40,074 bases of DNA from an uncultured Alphaproteobacteria bacterium. GTDB lineage: Bacteria > Pseudomonadota > Alphaproteobacteria > Rhizobiales > Beijerinckiaceae. Positions 32,070 to 39,604 of the stretch are shown piece by piece. The stretch lies in the NCBI GenBank assembly GCA_937871825.1, contig CALMOK010000295.1, positions 20,060-60,133 of the forward strand. The letters are read 5' to 3'. The number at the start of each line of letters is the position of its first letter. Within the stretch, counting starts at the first letter, position 1. Below the pieces are notes generated by a model. That model was not told the origin of the DNA and made no database searches. It saw nothing but the letters and a program-made list of their open reading frames with translations. A program made the position numbers and the translations under genes.

Positions 32070-33032
32070 ATGGAGTCGCACGTGACCATCGCCCCCGCAG
32101 AACTCGGCCCGCGCCTAGGCAGCGGCCTGCTTTCCTTTCCCGTGACCTTCTTCGATGCCGAAGGAAGGTTCAACGAAGCGGGCTACCGCGCCCATGTGGC
32201 CGCGCAGGGCGAAGCGGGCGTGAGCGGGCTCTTCGCGGCCGGCGGCACGGGTGAGTTCTTTTCCCTGACCTTCACCGAATACCAGAGGGTGGTCGCGGCG
32301 GCTGCGCAATCGGTTCCTGCCGGCGTGCCGCTCTTGGCTGGGGTCGGCTACGGCACGCATGTCGCGGTCGAGTTCGCCAGGGCCGCCGAGGCGGCGGGTG
32401 CCCAGGGCCTGCTCGTTCTGCCGCCCTATCTCGTGTCGTCCGAGCAGGAAGGCCTGCGGCGCCACCTGACCGCGATCTGTCAAGCCGTCGGCATTGGCGT
32501 TATCGCCTATAACCGCGACAATGCCGTGCTCACCCCGGACACGCTGGCGCGGGTGGCGGAGGACTGTCCCAATCTGATCGGCTTCAAGGATGGCGTCGGC
32601 AACATCGAGAGCCTGACGCTCGTGCGCGCCCGCATGGGCGACCGGGTGATCCTGATCGGCGGCATGCCGACGGCCGAGGTCCACGCCAGCGCCGCCCAGG
32701 CAATCGGCATGACCACCTATTCTTCCGCCATCTATAATTTCGCGCCGGCGGCGGCGCTCGCCTTCCACGCCGCGCTTCGGGTCGGGCGGCGGGAGGAGGT
32801 CGACAGTCTCCTGAAGACGTTTTTCGCGCCCTACCTCGCCATCCGCAATCGGCACGCCGGCTACGCGGTGTCGATCGTCAAGGCGGGCGTGCGGATCGCC
32901 GGCCACGCCTGCGGGCCCGTGCGGCTGCCGCTCCTCGACCTGACGCCGGACGAGGAAGTCCAACTCGCGGCCCTCATGTCCCGCTGCGACATGCCGGTCG
33001 CGGCGTCGTGGTTGGAGCGCCGCGTCACCTGA
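32070..33032 (+). CDS. 5-dehydro-4-deoxyglucarate dehydratase-type DapA-family lyase
   Basis: The 320-aa TIM-barrel enzyme resembles KdgD, which converts 5-dehydro-4-deoxyglucarate to 2-oxoglutarate semialdehyde with loss of CO2 and water. Recognition rests on 'GSGLLSFPVTFFDAEGRFNE' (17-36), 'GGTGEFFSLT' (58-67), Tyr147 in 'IAYNRDN' and the Schiff-base Lys173 in 'LIGFKDGVGN'. The start is ATG 32070; the track ORF begins inside the ATPase. It follows the transporter by 41 bp. With the uronate dehydrogenase at 33907 it indicates oxidative uronate/aldarate catabolism. The aldarate dehydratase (GarD/GudD type) that should supply its substrate is not in the window. Confidence 0.88.
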   Translation: MESHVTIAPAELGPRLGSGLLSFPVTFFDAEGRFNEAGYRAHVAAQGEAGVSGLFAAGGTGEFFSLTFTEYQRVVAAAAQSVPAGVPLLAGVGYGTHVAVEFARAAEAAGAQGLLVLPPYLVSSEQEGLRRHLTAICQAVGIGVIAYNRDNAVLTPDTLARVAEDCPNLIGFKDGVGNIESLTLVRARMGDRVILIGGMPTAEVHASAAQAIGMTTYSSAIYNFAPAAALAFHAALRVGRREEVDSLLKTFFAPYLAIRNRHAGYAVSIVKAGVRIAGHACGPVRLPLLDLTPDEEVQLAALMSRCDMPVAASWLERRVT

Positions 33033-33051
33033 CGGGTGGACGCGGAGCCGT

Positions 33052-33819
33052 TCAGGACTCCGACAGCCTCCGGTTCAGGCGCGCGTAGCGTTCCCGCGCC
33101 GCGACGAGGTGCTCGCGCGCCGATAAGCGCGCGGCCTCGACGCTGCCGCGCTCGATCGCCTGCAACAGGCGGCGGTGCTCATCCTGCACGTGAGCCAGGT
33201 AGGCGCTGCGCTGTTTGGGGGTCTCCGACGGAGGGCGGACCGTTTGACGCGGAATAATCACGGGGCCGAGGAAATGCAGGAAGCGTTCGAAATAAGGATT
33301 GCCGGTGGCGGTCGAGATGGCGCGGTGGAAGCCGTAGTCGGACTGCACCGCGCTTTCGTCCGCCGCGATGGCGGCATCGATGGCTTTAAGGTGGCCTTCC
33401 ATGGCCGTGAGGTCCTGTTCGGTCCGGTGCAGGGCAGCGAGGCCGGCCGCCTCAACCTCCACGGCAAGCCGCAAGTGAAGAACGTTGGAGATATCGGCGA
33501 GGCTGCGCACCTCGCTGGCCACGATGCGGAACACCGAATTCTCGTCCGGATTGGCGACGAAGACGCCAGACCCCTGGCGGCTGACCACCAAGCCTTGCGA
33601 GCGCAGCGACGCCATCGCCTCGCGAACAACGGTGCGGCTGACCCCGAAGCGTCCGATCAACTCCTGCTCGGTCGGCAGCTTCTCGCCCGGGTCGAGATGC
33701 CCGCCGCGGATCTCTCGCGCCAGCAGATCGGCCACTTGGCTTGCGCGGCTTTGGGGCAGCACCAAGGTGCCGATGGGAGGGGGCATGTGCATCCGGCTCA
33801 CGAGCGATAGGATGAGCAT
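33052..33819 (-). CDS. GntR-family (FadR subfamily) transcriptional regulator
   Basis: The 255-aa regulator has a winged helix-turn-helix ('LPTEQELIGRFGVSRTVVRE' with 'LRSQGLVVSRQGSGVFV') and an FCD domain with 'YGFHRAIS', 'DEHRRLLQAIE' and 'AREHL'. FadR-subfamily members often control uronate and aldarate genes and sense a sugar acid. The start may be 33819, or internal ATGs at 33792 or 33786, since upstream sites are weak. It is convergent with the KdgD-type gene and divergent from the uronate dehydrogenase gene. Confidence 0.9.
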   Translation of the reverse strand: MLILSLVSRMHMPPPIGTLVLPQSRASQVADLLAREIRGGHLDPGEKLPTEQELIGRFGVSRTVVREAMASLRSQGLVVSRQGSGVFVANPDENSVFRIVASEVRSLADISNVLHLRLAVEVEAAGLAALHRTEQDLTAMEGHLKAIDAAIAADESAVQSDYGFHRAISTATGNPYFERFLHFLGPVIIPRQTVRPPSETPKQRSAYLAHVQDEHRRLLQAIERGSVEAARLSAREHLVAARERYARLNRRLSES

Positions 33820-33906
33820 ATCACGTTACGGCCACGCTCGCTCGCCCGCGATGCCCCCGGGCGACGGCGGCGCGCGGTGGCGCCCCATGGTTTTGGAGTA
33901 CCTGCG

Positions 33907-34746
33907 ATGACGGACCTCAGCCGACCCGTGCTGCTCACGGGCGCGTCGGGCACGCTCGGCCGCCTGCTGGCGTCGCGTCTCGCCGGCCTCGGCTGGCGCC
34001 TGCGGCTGACCGACCGCGCGGCATTTCCCGATCCGGTGCCGCCCGGCTGCAGCTTCCACGCCCTCGATCTGGAAGACCAAGCCGCCCTGGTGGAGGTCGC
34101 CGAGGGATGCGGCCTGATCCTGCACTTTGGCGGCATCTCGACCGAACAATCCTTCGACGCCATCCTCGGTCCGAACGTCCGCGGTGCTTACCACGTCTAT
34201 GAACTTGCCCGCCGCCTCAAGGCCCGCGTGGTCTTCGCCTCGTCCAACCATGCCTTTGGGCTCTACGAGCGCACGGTGCGCCTCGACCACGATTGCCTGC
34301 CCCGACCGGACGGCTTTTACGGCCTGTCCAAGGCCTATGGCGAGCTTCTGGCCCGCATGTATTGGGAGAAGCACGCGGTGGAGACCGTGGCGGTGCGCAT
34401 CGGCTCCGTGCTGCCGGCCGTGCCGGACGAGCGCATAATGGCCACCTGGATGTCGCACGACGACCTCGTATCCCTGATGCAGCGCTGCGCGGGCACCCCT
34501 GAGGTGGGCTTCTCGATCATCTGGGGGGCGTCGAACAACAGCCGCAGCTTTTGGGGACGCGACGACCGGGAACGGCTCGGTTGGGCGCCGCGGGACAGTT
34601 CCGACGGGCAGGCGGCTGCGGTCGTGGGCAAGGTCACGAGTGATCCCGTGGCCGAGCGATACCAGGGCGGCCGTTTCGTGAGCCAGGATTTCACCCGGCC
34701 GGACTTCGTCGCTAGCGCCATGTTTCCCGGCCCGGCGCCGGAGTAG
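33907..34746 (+). CDS. udh: Uronate dehydrogenase-type NAD-dependent epimerase/dehydratase family protein
   Basis: The 279-aa short-chain dehydrogenase has the NAD motif 'TGASGTLG' (11-18), 'LHFGGISTEQSF' (72-83), 'ASSNHAFGLY' and the catalytic YxxxK pair Tyr138/Lys142 in 'FYGLSKAYGE'. This pattern matches uronate dehydrogenase, which oxidises galacturonate or glucuronate to aldarolactones, and the length is typical. ATG 33907 has GGAG at a suitable distance. The downstream KdgD-type step is encoded at 32070, so both ends of the pathway are linked here. Confidence 0.87.
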   Translation: MTDLSRPVLLTGASGTLGRLLASRLAGLGWRLRLTDRAAFPDPVPPGCSFHALDLEDQAALVEVAEGCGLILHFGGISTEQSFDAILGPNVRGAYHVYELARRLKARVVFASSNHAFGLYERTVRLDHDCLPRPDGFYGLSKAYGELLARMYWEKHAVETVAVRIGSVLPAVPDERIMATWMSHDDLVSLMQRCAGTPEVGFSIIWGASNNSRSFWGRDDRERLGWAPRDSSDGQAAAVVGKVTSDPVAERYQGGRFVSQDFTRPDFVASAMFPGPAPE

Positions 34747-34831
34747 ACCTTACCGGGCGCCGGAGCCTCGTGACCGGCGCCAGGCTTGGCCCCAACGGGC
34801 CTGCCACTCGGCCGGTGAGCCGCTCGAGGCT

Positions 34832-35095
34832 GAAGGGCATCACGCGCTGGCGCTGTTCGCCGAGGCCGTCCAGTCCGGGCGCCATGGTGTCGCCGGCCTT
34901 GAGATGGAGCGGCGGCTTCATGCCGAGGCCGACCGGGGGCGTGCCGGTGATATCGACGGGAAGGATCATCTTTGACGTTGTGCTGACGACCTCGATGCCG
35001 CGGCACGGCACACCGTAGCGCGTCACCACCAGCCCGGGCCATGGTCCTCGACGGCGTGGGCCATGGCGGCCTAAGGCCTTGCCGTCCCCGATCAC
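34832..35095 (-). pseudogene. Decayed FAH-family hydrolase (2,4-diketo-3-deoxy-sugar-acid hydrolase/ureidoglycolate lyase type)
   Basis: Within a track ORF otherwise made of low-complexity frames, the minus strand encodes 'VVSTTSKMILPVDITGTP', then 'GLGMKPPLHLKAGDTMAP' and 'GLGEQRQRV'. This is the C-terminal end of an FAH-family hydrolase ('..GDii.TGTPpGVGlGmkPP.fLkaGDvvelgIeGLGeQrq.V'). The segment between the serine-rich strand and 'TGTP' is missing and the N-terminal two thirds is unrecognisable. Family members include the 2,4-diketo-3-deoxy-L-fuconate/rhamnonate hydrolase that ends deoxyaldose catabolism, matching the adjacent aldose dehydrogenase and lactonase genes. It is non-functional. 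Confidence 0.7.
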
Positions 35096-35195
35096 GCGCC
35101 TTTTGAGGAAGGCAGGTGCGGCGGCACGCAAAGGTCCGGCTGCGCAACCGCCACCGCTGCATCGAACATGGCGCGGGGCAGCGTCGCGGGCGCGG

Positions 35196-36236
35196 TCACG
35201 ATAACTGCGGCGACTGCCAGGCGAGGCCGCCCGTCGCCGGCACGGGGGCCGCCGCCTGCAGCAATCCCTCCGCCTTGAGGGCGGCCCACAGGGCATCGGG
35301 GATCGAGACTCCGGCCCAGCCGAGGTTCTCGGCGATGCGCTCGGGGCGGCTCATGCCCAGCACCGCGCAGGCCACGGCGGGATGCCCGAAGGGGAACTGG
35401 ATGGCGGCCGCCTGGAACGGCACCCCGAAGCCGTCGCAGACCTCCACCATGCGACGCACCCGCGCCACGAGGTCGTCCGGCGCGTCGCGATAATCGAAGG
35501 TCAGGGCCTGGGTGTGGTCCGTCGCCTTGGCCAGGATGCCGGAGTTGAAGATGCCGGCCGCGACCACGCGGACGCCCTGGCGCTCCGCCGTGGGCAGGAG
35601 ATCGGCCAGGGCCGCCTGGTCGAGCAGCGTGTAGCGGCCCGCCATCATCACGACGTCGAAGCGGCCAGCCTCGAGAAACGCGGTGGCGACGCTTCCCTCG
35701 TTGACCCCGACGCCGATCCCCGCCACGTGGCCACTGCGCCGCAGTTCGTCGAGGGCGCGAAAGGTGCCCGCCATGGCGGCATCGAACATGCGCTGGTAAT
35801 CGTCGCCATGGGTGAAGCGATCGACGTCGTGAATATAGACCACATCGATGCGCTCGAACCCGAGCCGGTTCACCGACTGCTCGAGCGACCGCATGGTGCC
35901 GTCGTAGCTGTAGTCGAAGACGGGCTTCAGCCGCAGCGGCTCGGCCCACAGGCCGTAATCCACGGCCTCGCCGCGCGGCGGCACCATGTAGCGGCCGACC
36001 TTGGTGGAAACGGTGAGGCCGTCTCGGTCGAGTTCGCGAAGGAAACGCCCGAGGCGCAGTTCGCTCAGGCCGTGGCCATAGAGCGGCGCGGTATCAAAGT
36101 AGCGCATCCCGGCCGCGTAGGCGGCCTCGAGCGTCGCTTGCGCCTCGCCGTCGGACACGTTCCGGTAGAGCGTTCCAAGCCCGCTCGCGCCGAAGCCGAG
36201 CCGCGTCGCAAAGGGCGACCGGGCCGGCGGCGTCAC
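35196..36236 (-). CDS. Aldo/keto reductase, L-fucose/D-threo-aldose dehydrogenase type (2)
   Basis: The 346-aa enzyme has Asp48 and Tyr53 ('YFDTAPLYGHGLSELRLG'), Lys79 ('VSTKVG') and His136 ('YIHDVD'), the AKR catalytic tetrad. It is a clear paralogue of the 27836 protein and probably oxidises an aldose such as L-fucose at C1. The GTG at 36236 overlaps the stop of the lactonase gene (GTGA), so oxidation and lactone hydrolysis are encoded as a coupled pair. The decayed FAH gene follows downstream on the same strand. Confidence 0.9.
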   Translation of the reverse strand: MTPPARSPFATRLGFGASGLGTLYRNVSDGEAQATLEAAYAAGMRYFDTAPLYGHGLSELRLGRFLRELDRDGLTVSTKVGRYMVPPRGEAVDYGLWAEPLRLKPVFDYSYDGTMRSLEQSVNRLGFERIDVVYIHDVDRFTHGDDYQRMFDAAMAGTFRALDELRRSGHVAGIGVGVNEGSVATAFLEAGRFDVVMMAGRYTLLDQAALADLLPTAERQGVRVVAAGIFNSGILAKATDHTQALTFDYRDAPDDLVARVRRMVEVCDGFGVPFQAAAIQFPFGHPAVACAVLGMSRPERIAENLGWAGVSIPDALWAALKAEGLLQAAAPVPATGGLAWQSPQLS

Positions 36237-37096
36237 GAGGTGGCGTCCGGTAGGCGGTAGGCCTCGATGGCCGAGCGGCCGAAAATCTGTGCCCAGTCGT
36301 CTTCAGACTTGTCCGCCAGGCAGTCCCGCAACGCCCCGATGACCTTCGCGTAGCGCCCCGCCACCAGGGACACGGGCCAATCGGAGCCGTACATGCAGCG
36401 GTCGGGGCCGAAGATGTCAAGCACCTCCGCGACGTAGGGCTTCAGCGTGTCGGGCGTCCAAGTGTTCCAGTCGGCCTCGGTGATCATGCCCGACAGCTTG
36501 CACCACACGTGCTCGCGGTACGGCCCGAACTGCCGCATCAGCCCGGCCCAGGACGGCGTCCCGCCCTTGGCGATTTCAGGCTTGGCGATGTGGTCCACCA
36601 CGAAGCGCAACTGCGGGAAATCCGCGACGGTGCGCACCGCGGCGGGCAGTTGCGGCGGCTTAACCACGAGGTCGTAGACGAGGTCGAACTCGGCCAGAAC
36701 GCCGAGGCCGCGACGCACGTCGTCGCGCAGCAGCCATTCGGGATCGGGCTCGTCCTGCACGAGGTGGCGGATGCCCACGAGCCACTTGCCGTGCGGGCTC
36801 TTCTTCAGGGTCGCCAGCGTCGGGCGCACGGCCGGATCGGTCAGGTCCACCCAGCCCACCACCCCGGCGATCGAGGGGGTCCGGTCCGCGAGGCCGATGT
36901 AGTCCCAGGTCTCGCCAAGGTTGTTCCAGGTCTGGACCAGCACCGTTCCGCCGATGCCTTCGCGGTCGAGCTCCGGCTGCAGGTCGCCCGGTTCGAAAGG
37001 CCGCGCGATGGGGGCGAAAGGGCCCTGCAACCAGGGATAGTCACCGGTGGCAGGATCCCAGTAGTGCTGGTGGGCGTCGATGGCGCGGGTCGTCAC
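36233..37096 (-). CDS. COG3618 amidohydrolase-2 family sugar lactonase (L-fuconolactonase/L-rhamnonolactonase type)
   Basis: The 287-aa TIM-barrel protein has the amidohydrolase-2 ligands His9/His11 ('IDAHQHYWDP'), His169 ('VVDHIAKP') and Asp239 ('MYGSDWPVS'). The close group hydrolyses lactones formed by aldose dehydrogenases, giving for example L-fuconate. The GTG start at 37096 has GAGGAGGCG upstream, 10 bp after the preceding AKR gene. Product and neighbours agree with a non-phosphorylating 6-deoxyhexose or aldose route. 2-Pyrone-4,6-dicarboxylate lactonase-like activity is a less likely alternative. Confidence 0.88.
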   Translation of the reverse strand: MTTRAIDAHQHYWDPATGDYPWLQGPFAPIARPFEPGDLQPELDREGIGGTVLVQTWNNLGETWDYIGLADRTPSIAGVVGWVDLTDPAVRPTLATLKKSPHGKWLVGIRHLVQDEPDPEWLLRDDVRRGLGVLAEFDLVYDLVVKPPQLPAAVRTVADFPQLRFVVDHIAKPEIAKGGTPSWAGLMRQFGPYREHVWCKLSGMITEADWNTWTPDTLKPYVAEVLDIFGPDRCMYGSDWPVSLVAGRYAKVIGALRDCLADKSEDDWAQIFGRSAIEAYRLPDATS

Positions 37097-37106
37097 GCTC
37101 GCCTCC

Positions 37107-38093
37107 TCACCAGCGGCCGTGGACGCTGGGGTGGATCTCGCTGTCGTAGATCGCCTTCAGCTTGCCCATCGTGGCCTCGTCGAGCCGCGGCAGGTTGGCG
37201 GCGGCGGCATTCCCCTTCGCCTGGGCCGAGTTCTTGGCGCCGGGGATGGCCACCGTCACGGCGTCGAACATCAGGATCCAGCGCAGGGCGAACTGCGCCA
37301 TGGTGGCATGCTCCCCGACGAGGGGCCGCACTTGCTCGACGGCCTTGAGCCCCGTGTCGTAGTTCACGCCCGAGAAGGTTTCGCCGACGTCGAAGGCTTC
37401 GCCGTTGCGGTTGTACTGCCGGTGATCGGACGCCTCGAAGCGCGTGTCGGCCTTGAACTTGCCCGAGAGCAGGCCGGAGGCGAGCGGGACACGGGCGATG
37501 ATCGCCACCTCGCGGCGCTTGGCCTCCCCGAAGAACAGCTCGGTCGGCCGCTGCCGGAAGATGTTGAAGATGATCTGGACGCTGGTCACGCCCGGATATT
37601 CGATGGCTTTCAGGGCCTCCTCGACGCGCTCGACGCTGACGCCATAGTTGCGGATCTTGCCGGCCTCGACGAGACGGTCGAGGCGCTCGAACACCTCCGG
37701 ATGGTAGTAGAGGTCCGTCGGCGGGCAGTGCAACTGGACGAGATCGAGCGTGTCGACGCCGAGGTTCTTCAGGCTCCGGTCGGTCCAGGCCGACAGGTTC
37801 TCGGCCGAATATCCCGCGACGGTCTGCTGCGGCAGGCGCCGGCCGGCCTTGGTGGCCACGAAGGGCCGCTCGCCGCCGCGCGCCTTCAGCACGCCTGCGA
37901 TCAATTGCTCGGAGCGACCGTCGCCGTAGACGTCGGCCGTGTCGATGAAGGTCATGCCGGCATCGAGCGCCGCGTTGAGGGCGGCCTCGGCCTCGCCGGC
38001 CTCGACGTGGCCCCAGTCGGCCCCGATGGCCCAGGCCCCGAAGCCGATCTCGCTGACCTGCCGGCCGGTGCGGCCGAACGGACGTGACTGCAT
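37107..38093 (-). CDS. Aldo/keto reductase (3), different subgroup
   Basis: The 328-aa oxidoreductase has Asp51/Tyr56 ('FIDTADVYGDGRSE'), Lys82 ('ATKAG') and His122 ('LHCPP'). It belongs to the broad AKR group of sugar, aryl-alcohol and vitamin-B6-like dehydrogenases rather than the L-fucose type of the other two. ATG 38093 has a strong AGGAGGAAACC site; the track start 32 codons upstream is rejected. It is the first gene of the minus-strand AKR-lactonase-AKR operon and divergent from the Liv-type transporter genes. Confidence 0.9.
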   Translation of the reverse strand: MQSRPFGRTGRQVSEIGFGAWAIGADWGHVEAGEAEAALNAALDAGMTFIDTADVYGDGRSEQLIAGVLKARGGERPFVATKAGRRLPQQTVAGYSAENLSAWTDRSLKNLGVDTLDLVQLHCPPTDLYYHPEVFERLDRLVEAGKIRNYGVSVERVEEALKAIEYPGVTSVQIIFNIFRQRPTELFFGEAKRREVAIIARVPLASGLLSGKFKADTRFEASDHRQYNRNGEAFDVGETFSGVNYDTGLKAVEQVRPLVGEHATMAQFALRWILMFDAVTVAIPGAKNSAQAKGNAAAANLPRLDEATMGKLKAIYDSEIHPSVHGRW

Positions 38094-38137
38094 GGTTTCC
38101 TCCTGGCGGCTCGCAAGCCGTGTCGTGATTGGAAGGG

Positions 38138-38148
38138 TTATCCGACAA
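38138..38148. promoter_or_regulatory. Imperfect FadR-type operator near the AKR 3 start
   Basis: TTATCCGACAA differs from the palindromic TTGTCNGACAA by one base and lies about 45 bp upstream of the AKR 3 start, facing a perfect copy at 38240-38250. Confidence 0.35.
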
Positions 38149-38215
38149 GTGATCGGGCGCTGGCAAGCCGGCATCGTCGACTTTTTCATCCCGTCACCGC
38201 TTGACAGCCACGCCG

Positions 38216-38236
38216 ATTTACAGTCCCACTGTAAAT
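38216..38236. promoter_or_regulatory. 21-bp inverted repeat upstream of the Liv-type binding protein
   Basis: ATTTACAGT-CCC-ACTGTAAAT has perfect 9-bp arms and a 3-bp centre. It lies in an AT-rich patch of the divergent region and is followed one base later by a second palindrome. It is probably an operator; no T-tract supports a terminator. Confidence 0.5.
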
Positions 38237-38237
38237 A

Positions 38238-38252
38238 GGTTGTCAGACAACC
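38238..38252. promoter_or_regulatory. FadR-type palindromic operator candidate
   Basis: GGTTGTC-A-GACAACC has perfect 7-bp arms, and its core TTGTCAGACAA fits the FadR-subfamily GntR operator form tNGTNNNACNa. It lies 46 bp before the binding-protein start. Confidence 0.5.
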
Positions 38253-38297
38253 CTATGAATTGAGCCGGTTAACGGCCATCTTGGGAGGAGGGATCGG

Positions 38298-39512
38298 ATG
38301 AGACGAGGAACGATTGGCGGCGTTTCGCTTGCCGCAATGCTGGTGTCGACGGTGTCCATGCCCGCCTGGGCGACCGATACGGTGAAGATCGGGGTGGTGG
38401 CGGCAGAATCGGGTTCCTTCGTATCGGCCGGGCATACGCTGCCGGCCGGTGTGAGCCTCGCCGTGAAGGAGATCAACGACGCCGGTGGCGTGAAGGTCGG
38501 CGACAAGACCTACCAGATCGAGCTGGTGAAGCGCGATGACCGCACGGATGTCGGGACGGCGGTGGCCGCCACCCAGGAACTCGTGCGCGACGTCGGTGTC
38601 AAGGCGATCTTCGGCTCCGAGAGCCACGATTTCACCCTCGCCATGGCCAAGATCACTCAGCCGGCCAAGGTCCTCCACTTCGCCGGCAACTCGACGCTCG
38701 ACACCGTGCTGACGGACGCCAACGTGGCACCCGGCGGGGCAGACCACTACCTGTTCCAGAGCGAACCTCGCGAGTTCGAACGCAGCGGCTCCACGGCGCG
38801 CGGCGTGCTCGAACTGTTGAAGCCGCTCGTCGATCATCCGATCAAGACGTCGGTCATCATCGCCGGCAATGACGCCACCGGACAGTTCCTGTCGTCCTAC
38901 TACATCAAGGCGCTCAAGGCCGAAGGCCAGACCGTGCCGGACATCATCTTCTACCCACCCGACACAACAGACTTCTCGCCCTTCCTGACCCGGGCCAAGG
39001 GCCTCGGCGCCGACGTGATCCACTTCTGGTACAACGGTGACTCGACGCTGGCGGCCCTGCCGCAGGCGGTCGAGCTCGGCGCCGCGCCGGCCTATTTCAT
39101 GTTCGGCGTCGATCCCGGCATCTGGAAGGAGCGTGCCGTTCAGGCCGACGTGCCGGTGACGATGAGCTGCGTGCCGATCTGCTGGGGTGCTTCCTCGAAC
39201 GCCAAGGCCAAGGATTACTTCAGCAAGTATTTTGCGGCCGGAGCCCCCAAGGGCGTAACCTCCTCGGTGTCGCTGCTCTACTACGATTACGTGAAGATGC
39301 TGGCGGAAGCCTGGACCAAAGCCGGCAGCTTCGATCCTGATAAGACCGTCGACGCGCTTCTCGCCATCAAGCACGACGGCGTCGCCTCCGACACCTTAAG
39401 CTTCAACGCGCACCATCAGGTCACTCACGCGACGGAGGTTTGCGCCGCCAAGGCGAATGGCGGCGATATCAGCTGCTCCATGCAGCAGCCCCCGCAAACG
39501 GCGCCGATGTGA
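38298..39512 (+). CDS. Branched-chain-amino-acid-type ABC substrate-binding protein (Peripla_BP_6)
   Basis: The 404-aa protein has a Sec-type signal peptide ('GGVSLAAMLVSTVSMPAWAT', cleavage near 'AWAT') and the LivJ/K-type fold: 'IGVVAAESGSFVSAGHTLPA', 'LAVKEINDAGGV', 'VAATQELV' and 'GVKAIFGSESHD'. ATG 38298 has GGGAGGAGGG upstream. The group binds amino acids but also amides, urea and aromatic acids. Genes and operators on the left suggest control by the sugar-acid regulator, but the ligand is not evident. A LivH-type permease gene follows. Confidence 0.92.
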   Translation: MRRGTIGGVSLAAMLVSTVSMPAWATDTVKIGVVAAESGSFVSAGHTLPAGVSLAVKEINDAGGVKVGDKTYQIELVKRDDRTDVGTAVAATQELVRDVGVKAIFGSESHDFTLAMAKITQPAKVLHFAGNSTLDTVLTDANVAPGGADHYLFQSEPREFERSGSTARGVLELLKPLVDHPIKTSVIIAGNDATGQFLSSYYIKALKAEGQTVPDIIFYPPDTTDFSPFLTRAKGLGADVIHFWYNGDSTLAALPQAVELGAAPAYFMFGVDPGIWKERAVQADVPVTMSCVPICWGASSNAKAKDYFSKYFAAGAPKGVTSSVSLLYYDYVKMLAEAWTKAGSFDPDKTVDALLAIKHDGVASDTLSFNAHHQVTHATEVCAAKANGGDISCSMQQPPQTAPM

Positions 39513-39519
39513 CGCCGCG

Positions 39520-39579
39520 GCCGGGCTTTCCGCCCGGCGGACCTCACCCAGACGGGATCGCCCGCGAAGCGACCCGGTC
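39520..39579 (+). other. Two intercistronic hairpins between binding protein and permease
   Basis: GCCGGGC-TTTCC-GCCCGGC (39520-39538) is a perfect 7-bp stem. GACGGGATCGC-N7-GCGACCCGGTC (39551-39579) is an 11-bp stem with two mismatches. Neither has a T-tract. Such structures after a binding-protein gene often stabilise its mRNA or reduce readthrough to the permease. Confidence 0.45.
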
Positions 39580-39604
39580 TGGCTTCCCATGACGCCGGTG
39601 CTCC

